Below, piece by piece: positions 16,575 to 24,932 of a DNA stretch of 64,000 nucleotides. Origin of the DNA: Selenomonadaceae bacterium. Lineage in GTDB: Bacteria > Bacillota > Negativicutes > Selenomonadales > Selenomonadaceae. The notes under the pieces were generated by a model. It made no database searches and was not told where the DNA came from. It saw nothing but the letters and a program-made list of their open reading frames with translations. The first letter of the stretch is position 1, and each line of letters begins with the position of its first letter. The DNA lies in NCBI GenBank assembly GCA_017527075.1, contig JAFXQM010000024.1, positions 83,228 to 147,227 of the forward strand. Direction: 5' to 3'. The position numbers and the translations under genes are program-made.

Positions 16575-17955
16575 GATGCAAAAATATATCGCGGGCGCAC
16601 TGGTCTTGTGCGTGGCGTTCTTCGGACTCTTGTTCGCAAGAGTCATTGCCAAACCCGCGACGAAATTTGAACTTAAACAGATTCCCGAAGACCAAAAGCT
16701 CACGCGCATGGGTTACGCCGAAGCTTATCCGTTGCAATTCAATTCATACAAGATGAACATGGATAAATCTCCGAGCCCGACAGGTTTCGGCGGCGCGGAT
16801 GCCTATTCGCACTTAACCGAACAGCCCGAACAGATTGAGCTGTTCAAAGGTTACAAGTTTTCCATTCAATATGACGACGACCGCGGGCACTGGTACGCCG
16901 GCGAAGATATCCTAAACTCCAAACGCCGTCCCGGTCAGCTGGGCTCCTGCATTGTCTGCAAAGGCTCCTACATGTACGACGTTTATTTCAAGCAGAGCGG
17001 CTGGGAATTTGCCTCCAAGCCTTTTGATGAAGTTGTCGCCCCGATTAAAGATGACGAATGGTTCGGCTGCTCCTCTTGCCACGACCCCGAAACCATGAAG
17101 TTGCGCATTTACAATCAGGGCTTTGTCGAATCGATGGCTGAGCTCGGCATTGACGTGAACAAAGCCACGCACAACGAAATGCGCGCTTATGTCTGCGGGC
17201 AGTGCCACAACGAATATTATTTCAAGAAAAAGGAAGACGGCAGAGTCCACATGCCGTTCGCCAACGGACTCGGTCCCGAAGAGGAATGGAAATATTATCA
17301 CGACGGACACGACCCGAAATTCGACGCCGACTGGATTCATCCCGACAGCGGTGCCGCCATGTTGAAAGTTCAGCACCCCGACTTTGAAGTTTGGACGGAC
17401 AGCGTTCACGCACTCAACGGCGTCACCTGCGTCGATTGCCACATGCCTTACATGCGCAAGGACGGACAGAAGTACACCTCGCACTGGATGACGAATCCGC
17501 TCAAGCATTACGACACGGGCTGCGCAAAGTGCCACGACGAATCCTACGAAACCATGCTCCACCGCGTGCAGACGATTAACGACAACACGTTTAAACTTTT
17601 GCGCATGGCAGGTCAGACGACGGCGCGCGCGCACAAAGTCATCAAGGCGGCTCATCTTGCTGGCGCGACCGATGAACAGCTCGCCGAATCCCGTCAGCTC
17701 GTCCGTGAGGCGCAGTGGTATTGGGATTGGGTCAGTGCCGAAAGTGCCATGGGCTTCCACAACCCCGACAAGTGCATGAAGGCGTTGGGCATTTCGATTG
17801 ACGCCGCGCACAGAGCGATTGAATCCGCGACCGCCGCAGTCAAAGGAGGCGCGCTTGCAATCGAAGCGATGCCGACGGAACCTTTCACGGATACGAAATT
17901 CCCTGACGCGATTAAACCGGGCGCACCTGCTCCCGCACCCGCTCCCGCGCAGTAA
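16567..17955 (+). CDS. nrfA: Pentahaem ammonia-forming cytochrome c nitrite reductase NrfA
   Basis: A 462-residue periplasmic enzyme that reduces nitrite to ammonium with six electrons. A signal anchor spans residues 5-28. The catalytic haem motif CIVCK (128-132) has Lys as distal ligand, and four CxxCH motifs follow at 168, 210, 288 and 319. The C-terminus is a Pro/Ala-rich tail. The start is probably TTG at 16567, seven bases after AGGGGG and overlapping nrfH; an ATG at 16576 is the alternative. Length is normal. Confidence 0.96.
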   Translation: MSKMQKYIAGALVLCVAFFGLLFARVIAKPATKFELKQIPEDQKLTRMGYAEAYPLQFNSYKMNMDKSPSPTGFGGADAYSHLTEQPEQIELFKGYKFSIQYDDDRGHWYAGEDILNSKRRPGQLGSCIVCKGSYMYDVYFKQSGWEFASKPFDEVVAPIKDDEWFGCSSCHDPETMKLRIYNQGFVESMAELGIDVNKATHNEMRAYVCGQCHNEYYFKKKEDGRVHMPFANGLGPEEEWKYYHDGHDPKFDADWIHPDSGAAMLKVQHPDFEVWTDSVHALNGVTCVDCHMPYMRKDGQKYTSHWMTNPLKHYDTGCAKCHDESYETMLHRVQTINDNTFKLLRMAGQTTARAHKVIKAAHLAGATDEQLAESRQLVREAQWYWDWVSAESAMGFHNPDKCMKALGISIDAAHRAIESATAAVKGGALAIEAMPTEPFTDTKFPDAIKPGAPAPAPAPAQ

Positions 17956-17979
17956 AATAAAATCGTTCGGAAAAAAATT

Positions 17980-18013
17980 ATCGCCCCTCAATTTCGAGGA
18001 GCGATTTTTTTTT
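17980..18013 (+). terminator. Terminator of nrfHA
   Basis: ATCGC-CCTC pairs with GAGG-GCGAT (17980-18005), followed by T9. A-run on the left makes it usable by the convergent cupin gene too. Confidence 0.8.
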
Positions 18014-18027
18014 GCGCGAGCAAAAGT

Positions 18028-18429
18028 TTATTTGAGCTTCGAGTACTGTTCGTCGTCGACGGGCTCCAGCCACTCGTTGGAAGAATCTTCTGCGGGAATC
18101 TCAACCGCCAAATGCGAGAACCAACTGTCCGCCGCCGCCCCGTGCCAGTGCTTGACCTCGGGCGCAATGTTCACCACGTCGCCGGGCTTGAGTGCCTGTG
18201 GAGCCTTGCCCCACTCCTGATACCAGCCGCGCCCGCCCGTTACGAGCAAAATCTGTCCGCCCTTGTGGTGCACGTGCCAATTATTCCGACAGCCCGGCGA
18301 GAACGTCACGTTGGCAATCGGGCCGCCCGTCTTGGTCAGCGGATTCAGATACGCCTGCCCGATAAAATATTTGCTGAACTGTTCGGGCAACGGTCCGCCC
18401 ATTTCAAACACGCTCGGATTTTTTTCCAC
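18028..18429 (-). CDS. Cupin domain protein
   Basis: A single-domain cupin of about 133 residues. Metal-ligand motifs are visible: WHVHHKGGQ in the first cupin box and KHWHGAAADSWFSHLA in the second. Such proteins are often annotated as quercetin-dioxygenase-like or carboxymuconolactone-associated cupins; activity cannot be assigned. An in-frame TTG at 18435 is only two bases from AAGGAGA, so GTG at 18429, eight bases away, is preferred. It follows the metallo-hydrolase gene by 24 bp on the same strand. Confidence 0.85.
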   Translation of the reverse strand: MEKNPSVFEMGGPLPEQFSKYFIGQAYLNPLTKTGGPIANVTFSPGCRNNWHVHHKGGQILLVTGGRGWYQEWGKAPQALKPGDVVNIAPEVKHWHGAAADSWFSHLAVEIPAEDSSNEWLEPVDDEQYSKLK

Positions 18430-18452
18430 AGTCAATCTCTCCTTTAAAAATT

Positions 18453-19241
18453 TTAAAACTCCAGCGTCTCACCGTCGGCGGGCATGAAATAATTTTCCAC
18501 ACCGCGACACGCCAAATGTCCGCGCATCTCGTGGCGAGTAATCGTGGCGTGCGGGACGTTGTCCATGTGCGAGACGATAATTTTCGCGGACGGCAAAGTT
18601 TTCGCGACGCACTCAATGTCCTCGTCGTTCATGATGAGCCGCCCGTTGCCGATGAGTTCAGCCGCGCACGCGTTGACGACCACGACGGCGGGAGAAAATT
18701 TTTTCAGCGAATCTTCCACGCCGCCGAACCAAACGGTGTCGCCCGCAAGGTACAAAATTTTTTCGTCGGGTGCTTGGAAAATAATTCCGCAAGCCTCGCC
18801 GAGCGGAGCAATCGTCCCGTGGCGCGCGGGAGTCTTCGTGAGTTTTATCTTGCCCAAAAAATTTTCTTCGAGCACGTCGACGGATTTGAAGCCCGAATTT
18901 TTCAGCGCGGCGGCGTCCTCAGAATTTTGCACGAAGAGCGGAATATTTTTATCGAGAGGCGCGCCAATCACTCCGTCGAAGGTCATGTCGACGTGGTCGG
19001 GGTGCAGGTGCGTCACGATATAAAAATCCACGCCGCGAAGAATTTCTTCGACGGGGCAGGGCAAATCATAAATCGGCATGGGAATCTGTTCGCGAACGGG
19101 GTCGGGCGTGTGAAAGGGTTGCCCCGGAATGTCAATGAAGCGTCCGAATTTTTGTCCGCCGATGAGCCACGGGTCGACGAGAAAATTTTTTCCCGCGAAT
19201 TCAATCTTGAGCGTCGCGTTTCTTATCTGCCGAATCTTCAA
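18453..19241 (-). CDS. MBL-fold metallo-hydrolase
   Basis: A 262-residue metallo-beta-lactamase-fold hydrolase. The zinc motif THLHPDHVD lies at 77-85, and further ligands include His in TPARHGTIAP, Asp in YLAGDTVW and a C-terminal His. It resembles the UlaG-like/UPF0173 group, which hydrolyses lactones or cyclic esters. The start is TTG at 19241, nine bases after GGAGG. It is probably cotranscribed with the cupin gene downstream. Confidence 0.85.
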   Translation of the reverse strand: MKIRQIRNATLKIEFAGKNFLVDPWLIGGQKFGRFIDIPGQPFHTPDPVREQIPMPIYDLPCPVEEILRGVDFYIVTHLHPDHVDMTFDGVIGAPLDKNIPLFVQNSEDAAALKNSGFKSVDVLEENFLGKIKLTKTPARHGTIAPLGEACGIIFQAPDEKILYLAGDTVWFGGVEDSLKKFSPAVVVVNACAAELIGNGRLIMNDEDIECVAKTLPSAKIIVSHMDNVPHATITRHEMRGHLACRGVENYFMPADGETLEF

Positions 19242-19331
19242 ATCAATCAGCCTCCGTTTCTTAAAGGATTATGCCATGGCGCGGCGAAAAAGGCAATTGG
19301 GTATCAGTTAATCGGGAAGCAGGAATTTAAA

Positions 19332-20957
19332 TTGACAGAAACAAAATCGAGCGAGAAATTTTTAAAGGGCACGTTCATCTTGACGGTGGCGAGTTTCGTC
19401 GTCAAAGTCATCGGCTCACTGAATTGGATTTTCGTTTCGAGAATCCTCGGCGGCGAAGGCATCGGGCTTTATCAAATGGCGTTCCCGATTTATTTTTTCG
19501 CGCTGACAATTTCTCAGGCGGGCGTGCCGGTTGCAATTTCAATCATCACCGCCGAGCGCGTCGCCCTCAAAGATATTTTCGGAGCCAAGCGCGTCTTCCG
19601 AATATCGCTGGTCTTGATGTTGTTCACGGGAATATTTTTTTCCGTGCTGACATATTTTTCCGCGCAGTGGTTAATCGATTGGCAATTCATCCGTGACCCG
19701 CGCGCTTACATGTCGATTGTCGCCCTGTCGCCGACGATTTTCTTCGTGACGTTCCTGGCCTCGTCGAGAGGTTACTTGCAGGGCTGGCAGCGCATGACAC
19801 CGACGGCCGTCAGCCAAATCGTCGAGCAAATTTTCCGCGTGATCGTCATGATTCTCTTGGCGGATTTGTTCCTGCCGTGGGGCTTGGATTATGCGGCGGC
19901 GGGCGCGAGCCTCGGAGCGTTGGCGGGCGCGGTCACCGGCTTAATCGTCCTCGTGTACTTCCACATAAAATTGAATCGCGACATCGAAAAAACTTACGGC
20001 GCGAACTTGAAACCGTTGCCCGAAACGGAGAATGAATCGACGAGCTCAATCATCAAACGGATTTTCAAATTGGCCTTGCCGGTCAGCGCGGCGTCAATCA
20101 TGTTGCCGGTCGTGTCGAACTTGGACTTGATGATCGTCCCGCAGCGGCTGGAGGTGGCGGGTTACTCTGTGCGGCAGGCGACGGAGCTTTTCGGATACTT
20201 GACGGGCATGGCGGTTCCCCTCGTGAACTTGGCGACGATTTTAACGGCGTCGCTGGCGGTGTCAATCGTGCCTGCCATCTCGGAGGCGCGCGCGCTCAAA
20301 GACACGGCAAGAATCTTTCGGCAGACGGCGGCGGCGGTGCGAATCTCAAATTTCGTGTGCTTCCCCGCGTTCGTCGTCGTGTTCTTCCTCGCCACGCCCA
20401 TTGCAAGTTTGATTTACAACGCGCCGGGCGCGGGACCCGCCGTGATGATTTCCGCCGTGTCGATAATTTTGCTCGGACTTCATCAGGTGTCGACGGGCGT
20501 CCTCCAGGGCTTGGGGCACACGACAATCCCGATGATTAACATGGTGCTCGCGGCGGCTGCGAAGGTCGTTTTGAACTGGACGCTCACCGCCATGCCCGCG
20601 CTCGGAATCATGGGCGCGGCTTGGGCGACGGCAGCGGACATGGGCGTTGCGGCGTTCATAAATCTTTACTTCATCCACAAATACATCGGGTACAAGCCTG
20701 AGGCGGGTCAACTCTTCAAGACAATCTGCGCGGCGGGAGCAATGGCGGTCGTCGTGAAATTTTTCTACGATTTGACGGTCGCGCAGTGGCACATGGAAAT
20801 TTTTTCGACGTTCGGAGCAATCGGCGCGGGCTGCGTGGTTTACGTCGCGACGCTTGCACTCATCGGCGGGCTGCTCGAAGAGGACATGGCGCGCATTCCC
20901 ATGGTCGGCAAATTCGGCATAAAAATTTTCCGCAAGCTTGGTATTTTCAAGTCATGA
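19332..20957 (+). CDS. MATE/MOP-type polysaccharide or lipid II flippase (SpoVB/YtgP-like)
   Basis: A 541-residue membrane protein with about 14 hydrophobic segments of the MOP exporter superfamily. The N-terminus KFLKGTFILTVASFVVKVIG and the internal repeat around residue 240 match the SpoVB/YtgP/MurJ-like group that flips lipid-linked precursors. Which lipid is moved is unknown. The start is TTG at 19332 with AGGA seven bases upstream; the frame is open much further upstream, antisense to the hydrolase gene, which is not coding. The stop overlaps the next start (ATGA). Confidence 0.9.
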   Translation: MTETKSSEKFLKGTFILTVASFVVKVIGSLNWIFVSRILGGEGIGLYQMAFPIYFFALTISQAGVPVAISIITAERVALKDIFGAKRVFRISLVLMLFTGIFFSVLTYFSAQWLIDWQFIRDPRAYMSIVALSPTIFFVTFLASSRGYLQGWQRMTPTAVSQIVEQIFRVIVMILLADLFLPWGLDYAAAGASLGALAGAVTGLIVLVYFHIKLNRDIEKTYGANLKPLPETENESTSSIIKRIFKLALPVSAASIMLPVVSNLDLMIVPQRLEVAGYSVRQATELFGYLTGMAVPLVNLATILTASLAVSIVPAISEARALKDTARIFRQTAAAVRISNFVCFPAFVVVFFLATPIASLIYNAPGAGPAVMISAVSIILLGLHQVSTGVLQGLGHTTIPMINMVLAAAAKVVLNWTLTAMPALGIMGAAWATAADMGVAAFINLYFIHKYIGYKPEAGQLFKTICAAGAMAVVVKFFYDLTVAQWHMEIFSTFGAIGAGCVVYVATLALIGGLLEEDMARIPMVGKFGIKIFRKLGIFKS

Positions 20958-21829
20958 AAAAAATTTTGCTCGTTTACAATCCCGTGTCGGGTCACGCGGC
21001 ATTCAAAAACAAACTCGACAGCGTCATTGAAAATTTTCAGCGGCGCGAAATTTTTTTGTCGGTGTATCGGACGCGCGCCGAGGATAACTCAGCCTTCGCC
21101 GACTGCGTGAAAATTTTTCAACCCGAAGGAATAATCGCGGCGGGCGGCGACGGAACTCTCCACGCCGTGATTAATTGGCTCAAGAAAAATTCGCTCGCCC
21201 TGCCCGTCGGAGTTTTCGGCTCGGGCACATCCAACGACTTCGCCGCGCACTTGAACTTGGACGATGAAAAAATTTTTGACGCCGTCGCCGAGAATAAAAT
21301 CCGCCCCGTCGATTTGGGCGTGGTCAACGGCAAAGATTTTTTCGTCAACGTGGCAAGCGCGGGCGTCTTCACGTCCATTGCTCACGAGGTAAACTCGCGC
21401 CTGAAAAATTTTTTGGGCAAGAGTGCTTATTACTTGCGCGGGCTCGGCGAACTGAAAAATTTCAAAACCGTGCCGCTCGAAATTTCTGCCGACGGGAAAA
21501 ATTTTTCTGTCGACGCATTTTTATTTCTGGTGCTCAATTCTCCGTCGGTCGCCGGTTTCAAAAAAATTTCGGATACGGCGCGAATCGACGACGGCAAACT
21601 TGACCTGCTCGCGCTGAAAAGTTGCTCGCCGCCCGCGCTCATTGCTTTGGCGAAAAAAATTTTGGCAGGCGAGAGCATTCAGGGCGACGAAAATATTTTC
21701 TCCGCGCAAGCCGAAACTTTTGAGATAAAATCTTCCGCGGAACTCGTCAGCGATTTGGACGGAGAAGTCGGAAATATTTTGCCGCTCAAGATTGAAACTC
21801 TTCGGCACGCGATAAATTTTTACGCATAA
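20954..21829 (+). CDS. Diacylglycerol/lipid kinase family protein (YegS/DgkB type)
   Basis: A 291-residue soluble lipid kinase of the DAGK catalytic fold. GGDGTLH lies at 64-70 and GSGTSNDFA at 89-97, the nucleotide-binding motifs. The family phosphorylates diacylglycerol or related lipids. The ATG at 20954 overlaps the flippase stop. The pairing with a flippase suggests that lipid carriers are recycled, but this is inference. The expression level is probably low, as the gene is dense in AAAATTTT. Confidence 0.9.
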   Translation: MKKILLVYNPVSGHAAFKNKLDSVIENFQRREIFLSVYRTRAEDNSAFADCVKIFQPEGIIAAGGDGTLHAVINWLKKNSLALPVGVFGSGTSNDFAAHLNLDDEKIFDAVAENKIRPVDLGVVNGKDFFVNVASAGVFTSIAHEVNSRLKNFLGKSAYYLRGLGELKNFKTVPLEISADGKNFSVDAFLFLVLNSPSVAGFKKISDTARIDDGKLDLLALKSCSPPALIALAKKILAGESIQGDENIFSAQAETFEIKSSAELVSDLDGEVGNILPLKIETLRHAINFYA

Positions 21830-21833
21830 AAAA

Positions 21834-22029
21834 GCCGCTTTAAAAGCGGCGGAACAGTGGGTATGCTTTCAAGTCGCCGAAAATTTTCAGGCAATCATCG
21901 CATAAAAAAATCCCTCGCAACTCGCGGGGGAGCCGCTTTAAAAGCGGCGGAACAGCGGGTATGCTTTCAAGTCGCCGAAAATTTTCAGGCAATCATCGCA
22001 TAAAAAAATCCCTCGCAATTCGCGGGGGA
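21834..22029. repeat. 98-bp tandem duplication containing two hairpins
   Basis: Positions 21834-21931 and 21932-22029 differ at about two bases. Each holds GCCGCTTT/AAAGCGGC and a CCCTCGC/GCGGGGG hairpin. The unit lies between the convergent lipid kinase and hisS genes. Read on the minus strand each copy encodes CDDCLKIFGDLKAYPLFRRF, which may be the tail of a lost gene. Confidence 0.92.
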
Positions 22030-22039
22030 AATTTTTTTT
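22002..22039 (-). terminator. Terminator between the lipid kinase and hisS (bidirectional)
   Basis: CCCTCGC (22010-22016) pairs with GCGGGGG (22022-22028), with a T-run after and an A-run before. It is the second copy in the tandem duplication; the first copy (21911-21931) lacks the T-run. Confidence 0.7.
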
Positions 22040-22047
22040 GCAAAGCT

Positions 22048-23301
22048 TCAGCCGTTTATCTTCTCGAAAATTTTTTCGCGCGGGATTTTTTCTTGCGCGG
22101 ACGTTTCCAAATTTTTTACCGTGACGGAGGAGCTTGCGACCTCGTCCTCGCCGACAATCAGCGCGAACTTTGCGCCCGACTTCGCCGCCGCCTTCATCTG
22201 CGATTTCATACTCTTGCGCCCGAAGTCCATCGCCGCCGAAATTTTTTCCCGCCGCAAATCCGTCAGCAACTTGAACGCGTAAGCCTCGGCCGCCGCGCCG
22301 CCCGCCACCACGAACGCCGAAATTTTTTTGTCCTGCGCGGGCACCAGCCCCTGCAACTCCAGCGCGAGCAAAATTCTTTCGAGCCCCGCCGCGAATCCGA
22401 CTGCCGGTGTGTCGTCGCCGCCGATTTCTTTTATCAGCCCGTCGTATCGTCCGCCGCCCGCCACAGCCGATTGCGCTCCCAGCGGCGCGTACTGAATCTC
22501 GAACGCCGTCTTCGTGTAATAATCCAGCCCGCGCACCAGCCGCGGATTTATCTCGTACTCCACGCCCGCCGCCGTCAAAAATTTTTTCAGCGCGTTGAAA
22601 TGTTCGCGACAGTCGTCGCACAGGCACGTTTCAATCTTCGGCGCGTCGTCCATGAAATCTTTCAGCGCGTCGACTTTGCAATCCAAAATTCTCATCGGAT
22701 TTTTTTCCAGCCGCCGCCGACAATCGCCGCACAATTCGTCCGCGTTTTCCGTGAAATATTCCGTCAGCTTCTGCCGATAAATCGGGCGACACGCGGGGCA
22801 GCCGACCGTGTTGATTTTCAACTTCAGCTCGGTCAGTCCCAAGCTCCGCAAAAATTCCCACGCCAACAAAATTATTTCCGCGTCGACCGCGGGATTTTTT
22901 TCGCCCAATGCCTCCACGCCGAACTGATGAAATTCTCTGAGCCGCCCCGCTTGCGGTCTGTCGTATCTGAACATCGACCCGACGTAAAAAAGTTTTACCA
23001 AGCCCGCGTTCGCGAAAAGTTTGTTCTGCAGGTAAGCGCGCACCACCGACGCCGTGTTCTCCGGCCGCAACGTTATCGAACGCTCACCGCGGTCCGTGAA
23101 CGTGTACATTTCCTTTTCCACCACGTCCGTGCCCTCGCCGATTCCGCGCTTGAAAAGCTCCGTGTGCTCGAACGTCGGCGTCCTTATCTCCTCGTAACTG
23201 TAAAGCGCGCACACCTCACGGATTTTTTCTTCCAGCCATTGCCACGCGCCCGCTTGGCTCGGCAAAATATCTTTCGTGCCTCTCGGTGCATTCGTCAGCA
23301 T
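22048..23301 (-). CDS. hisS: Histidine-tRNA ligase
   Basis: A 417-residue class II synthetase. The N-terminus TNAPRGTKDILP, motif 2 around FRYDRPQAGRLREFHQFG, the histidine-specific LVRGLDYYTKTAFE and motif 3 GFAAGLERI are all present. A C-terminal anticodon-binding domain follows. The ATG at 23301 follows GAGGAGG. It is the last gene of the minus-strand chain fur-hemZ-PARG-phzF-hisS, with 12 bp to phzF. aspS, its usual partner in Firmicutes, does not follow. Confidence 0.96.
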   Translation of the reverse strand: MLTNAPRGTKDILPSQAGAWQWLEEKIREVCALYSYEEIRTPTFEHTELFKRGIGEGTDVVEKEMYTFTDRGERSITLRPENTASVVRAYLQNKLFANAGLVKLFYVGSMFRYDRPQAGRLREFHQFGVEALGEKNPAVDAEIILLAWEFLRSLGLTELKLKINTVGCPACRPIYRQKLTEYFTENADELCGDCRRRLEKNPMRILDCKVDALKDFMDDAPKIETCLCDDCREHFNALKKFLTAAGVEYEINPRLVRGLDYYTKTAFEIQYAPLGAQSAVAGGGRYDGLIKEIGGDDTPAVGFAAGLERILLALELQGLVPAQDKKISAFVVAGGAAAEAYAFKLLTDLRREKISAAMDFGRKSMKSQMKAAAKSGAKFALIVGEDEVASSSVTVKNLETSAQEKIPREKIFEKING

Positions 23302-23313
23302 GTCTCGACCTCC

Positions 23314-24087
23314 TCAAATTTTTAAATCGGATACGGCGAACAAAACCGCGCTCCCCGAAATTTTTACGCGCGCGCCCGAAACTTCACAGTGCAAAATCCC
23401 TCCGCGCTCCGAAGCTTGCCGCGCGATTAATTTTTTCTTGCCGAGCCGCTCCGACCAATACGGTGCAATCAGGCAATGCGTCGAACCCGTCACGGGATCT
23501 TCCGGGATTTTTATTTTCGGCGCGAACACTCTCGACACGCAATCGAAATTTTCGCCCGCCGCCGTCACCGCCTGTATCAGTCCGTCCAATTTGCTCAGCT
23601 TGTCCATGTCGGGCGACAAATTTTCCACGGCCGCCGCGCTCTCCAAAACCATCAGCAAATCGCGCGCAAGGTAAGCCTCCAAAACTTTTGCGCCCAATGC
23701 CTCGCTCATCGCTGCCGTCACGGGAATTTTTTTCGGCGTGTATGCTGGGAAATTCATTTCAAAAAATTTTCCGCGCCGCTCGACCGTGAATCGCCCGCTG
23801 AGCGTCTCGAACTCCACGCGCGGCGAATTTTTTTCAAGCTCCGTCAAAATCACGAACGCCGTCGCCAAAGTCGCGTGACCGCAGAAGTCAATCTCCGTCG
23901 AAGGCGTGAACCACCTCAGCCGATAAAAATTTCCCTCGCGCACCGCGAACGCCGTCTCCGACAAATTATTTTCCCGCGCGATGTTGAGCATTAACTCTTC
24001 CGTCGGAAATTTTTCAAGGACGCAAACCGCCGCAGGATTCCCGCCGAAAATTTTTTCCGTGAACGCGTCGACGATGTACTGTTTCAT
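23314..24087 (-). CDS. PhzF family isomerase/epimerase
   Basis: A 257-residue protein of the PhzF fold (diaminopimelate-epimerase-like). GGNPAAV is at 15-21, the catalytic Glu in NLSETAF at 41-47, FCGHAT at 68-73, and EDPVTGSTHC in the C-terminal half. Most homologues have no known substrate. The ATG at 24087 overlaps the stop of the upstream gene (ATGA), so the two are translationally coupled. Confidence 0.9.
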   Translation of the reverse strand: MKQYIVDAFTEKIFGGNPAAVCVLEKFPTEELMLNIARENNLSETAFAVREGNFYRLRWFTPSTEIDFCGHATLATAFVILTELEKNSPRVEFETLSGRFTVERRGKFFEMNFPAYTPKKIPVTAAMSEALGAKVLEAYLARDLLMVLESAAAVENLSPDMDKLSKLDGLIQAVTAAGENFDCVSRVFAPKIKIPEDPVTGSTHCLIAPYWSERLGKKKLIARQASERGGILHCEVSGARVKISGSAVLFAVSDLKI

Positions 24088-24932
24088 TTTAAAATCCTCT
24101 CGAAGGCGTCAAAGTTCTGCGTTTCGTTCGGGCGGCAGTAAATCGCGAAGACAACTTCCTTGAAGCAGCCGTCGAACTCCGGCAGAATTTTTTTGTAAAC
24201 GCTCGCCACGACCTCAGGGTTATTTTTGAACGCGCCGCAGCCGAATGCTCCCGTAACAAAAATATCCGCGCCGTGATGAGCGACGACCGTGAACATGTGC
24301 CTTATGCGCGTCTCCTGCAGCTCGAACAATTCCTCGTCCGTGACTTGCGCGGGCTGAGCGTCGCCGGGGTTGAACTCGTTGTTCGGATTCGCGCGCAAAT
24401 TCGGCGCGGCAATCGTTATCACGTCCACCAAGTCCCATTTGTCTCGCGGCAGGCGCACGGGTCTGTCGATGTCGCTCTTGCACACGACAATTTCGGGCGT
24501 GTAAATGCAGGCGTCGTCGTAAAGCGAATCGCCGCGCTCGCGATTGACCGTGTAATATCTGTCCAAATTTTCCTGCGTGTTGAGCACGGGGTAAAGCGTC
24601 GTGCAGCGGCAGAGTGATTCCTCTTGCGCGCGCGAGCCGAGCCGCACACCTCCGCCGGGATTCGTCGCCGAGGCAAAGTTGTGCACCGCGATTTTCAATT
24701 CCAAATGTTTCTTCTGCAGGGACATTGCCGCGTCCAGAGTCCGCCGCCGTGTCAGCGTGATTGCCGTCTTTTTGAATCGCCGCTCGGGCACTTCGGGATA
24801 ATCGTCGCACTCGTAAAATGCCGTGTTCTTGATTGATTCCTGAATCGCCGCTTTCAAGTTCTCATCCGTCTTGCAAAACGCTTCCGTGTCGCGGAATATC
24901 GCCGCCATATCGTCTCGCGTCACATACGCCAT
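24084..24932 (-). CDS. TIGR02452-type bacterial poly(ADP-ribose) glycohydrolase-like macrodomain protein
   Basis: A 282-residue protein. The signature NPGGGVRLGSRAQEE (91-105) fits GGG-x6-8-QEE of bacterial-type PARGs, where the second Glu is catalytic; GAFGCGAFKNNP near the C-terminus is the second macrodomain loop. Known members cleave ADP-ribose polymers or ADP-ribosylated proteins. Here the role is unknown, and no ADP-ribosyltransferase lies nearby. The ATG at 24932 shares a base with the hemZ stop (TAATG). The frame stays open far upstream but only as a shadow of hemZ. Confidence 0.85.
   Translation of the reverse strand: MAYVTRDDMAAIFRDTEAFCKTDENLKAAIQESIKNTAFYECDDYPEVPERRFKKTAITLTRRRTLDAAMSLQKKHLELKIAVHNFASATNPGGGVRLGSRAQEESLCRCTTLYPVLNTQENLDRYYTVNRERGDSLYDDACIYTPEIVVCKSDIDRPVRLPRDKWDLVDVITIAAPNLRANPNNEFNPGDAQPAQVTDEELFELQETRIRHMFTVVAHHGADIFVTGAFGCGAFKNNPEVVASVYKKILPEFDGCFKEVVFAIYCRPNETQNFDAFERILK

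Noticed and set aside
19261..19331. Very short frame starting at the ATG at 19271
   Set aside because: It stops after about 20 codons, has no homology and overlaps the leader of the flippase gene.
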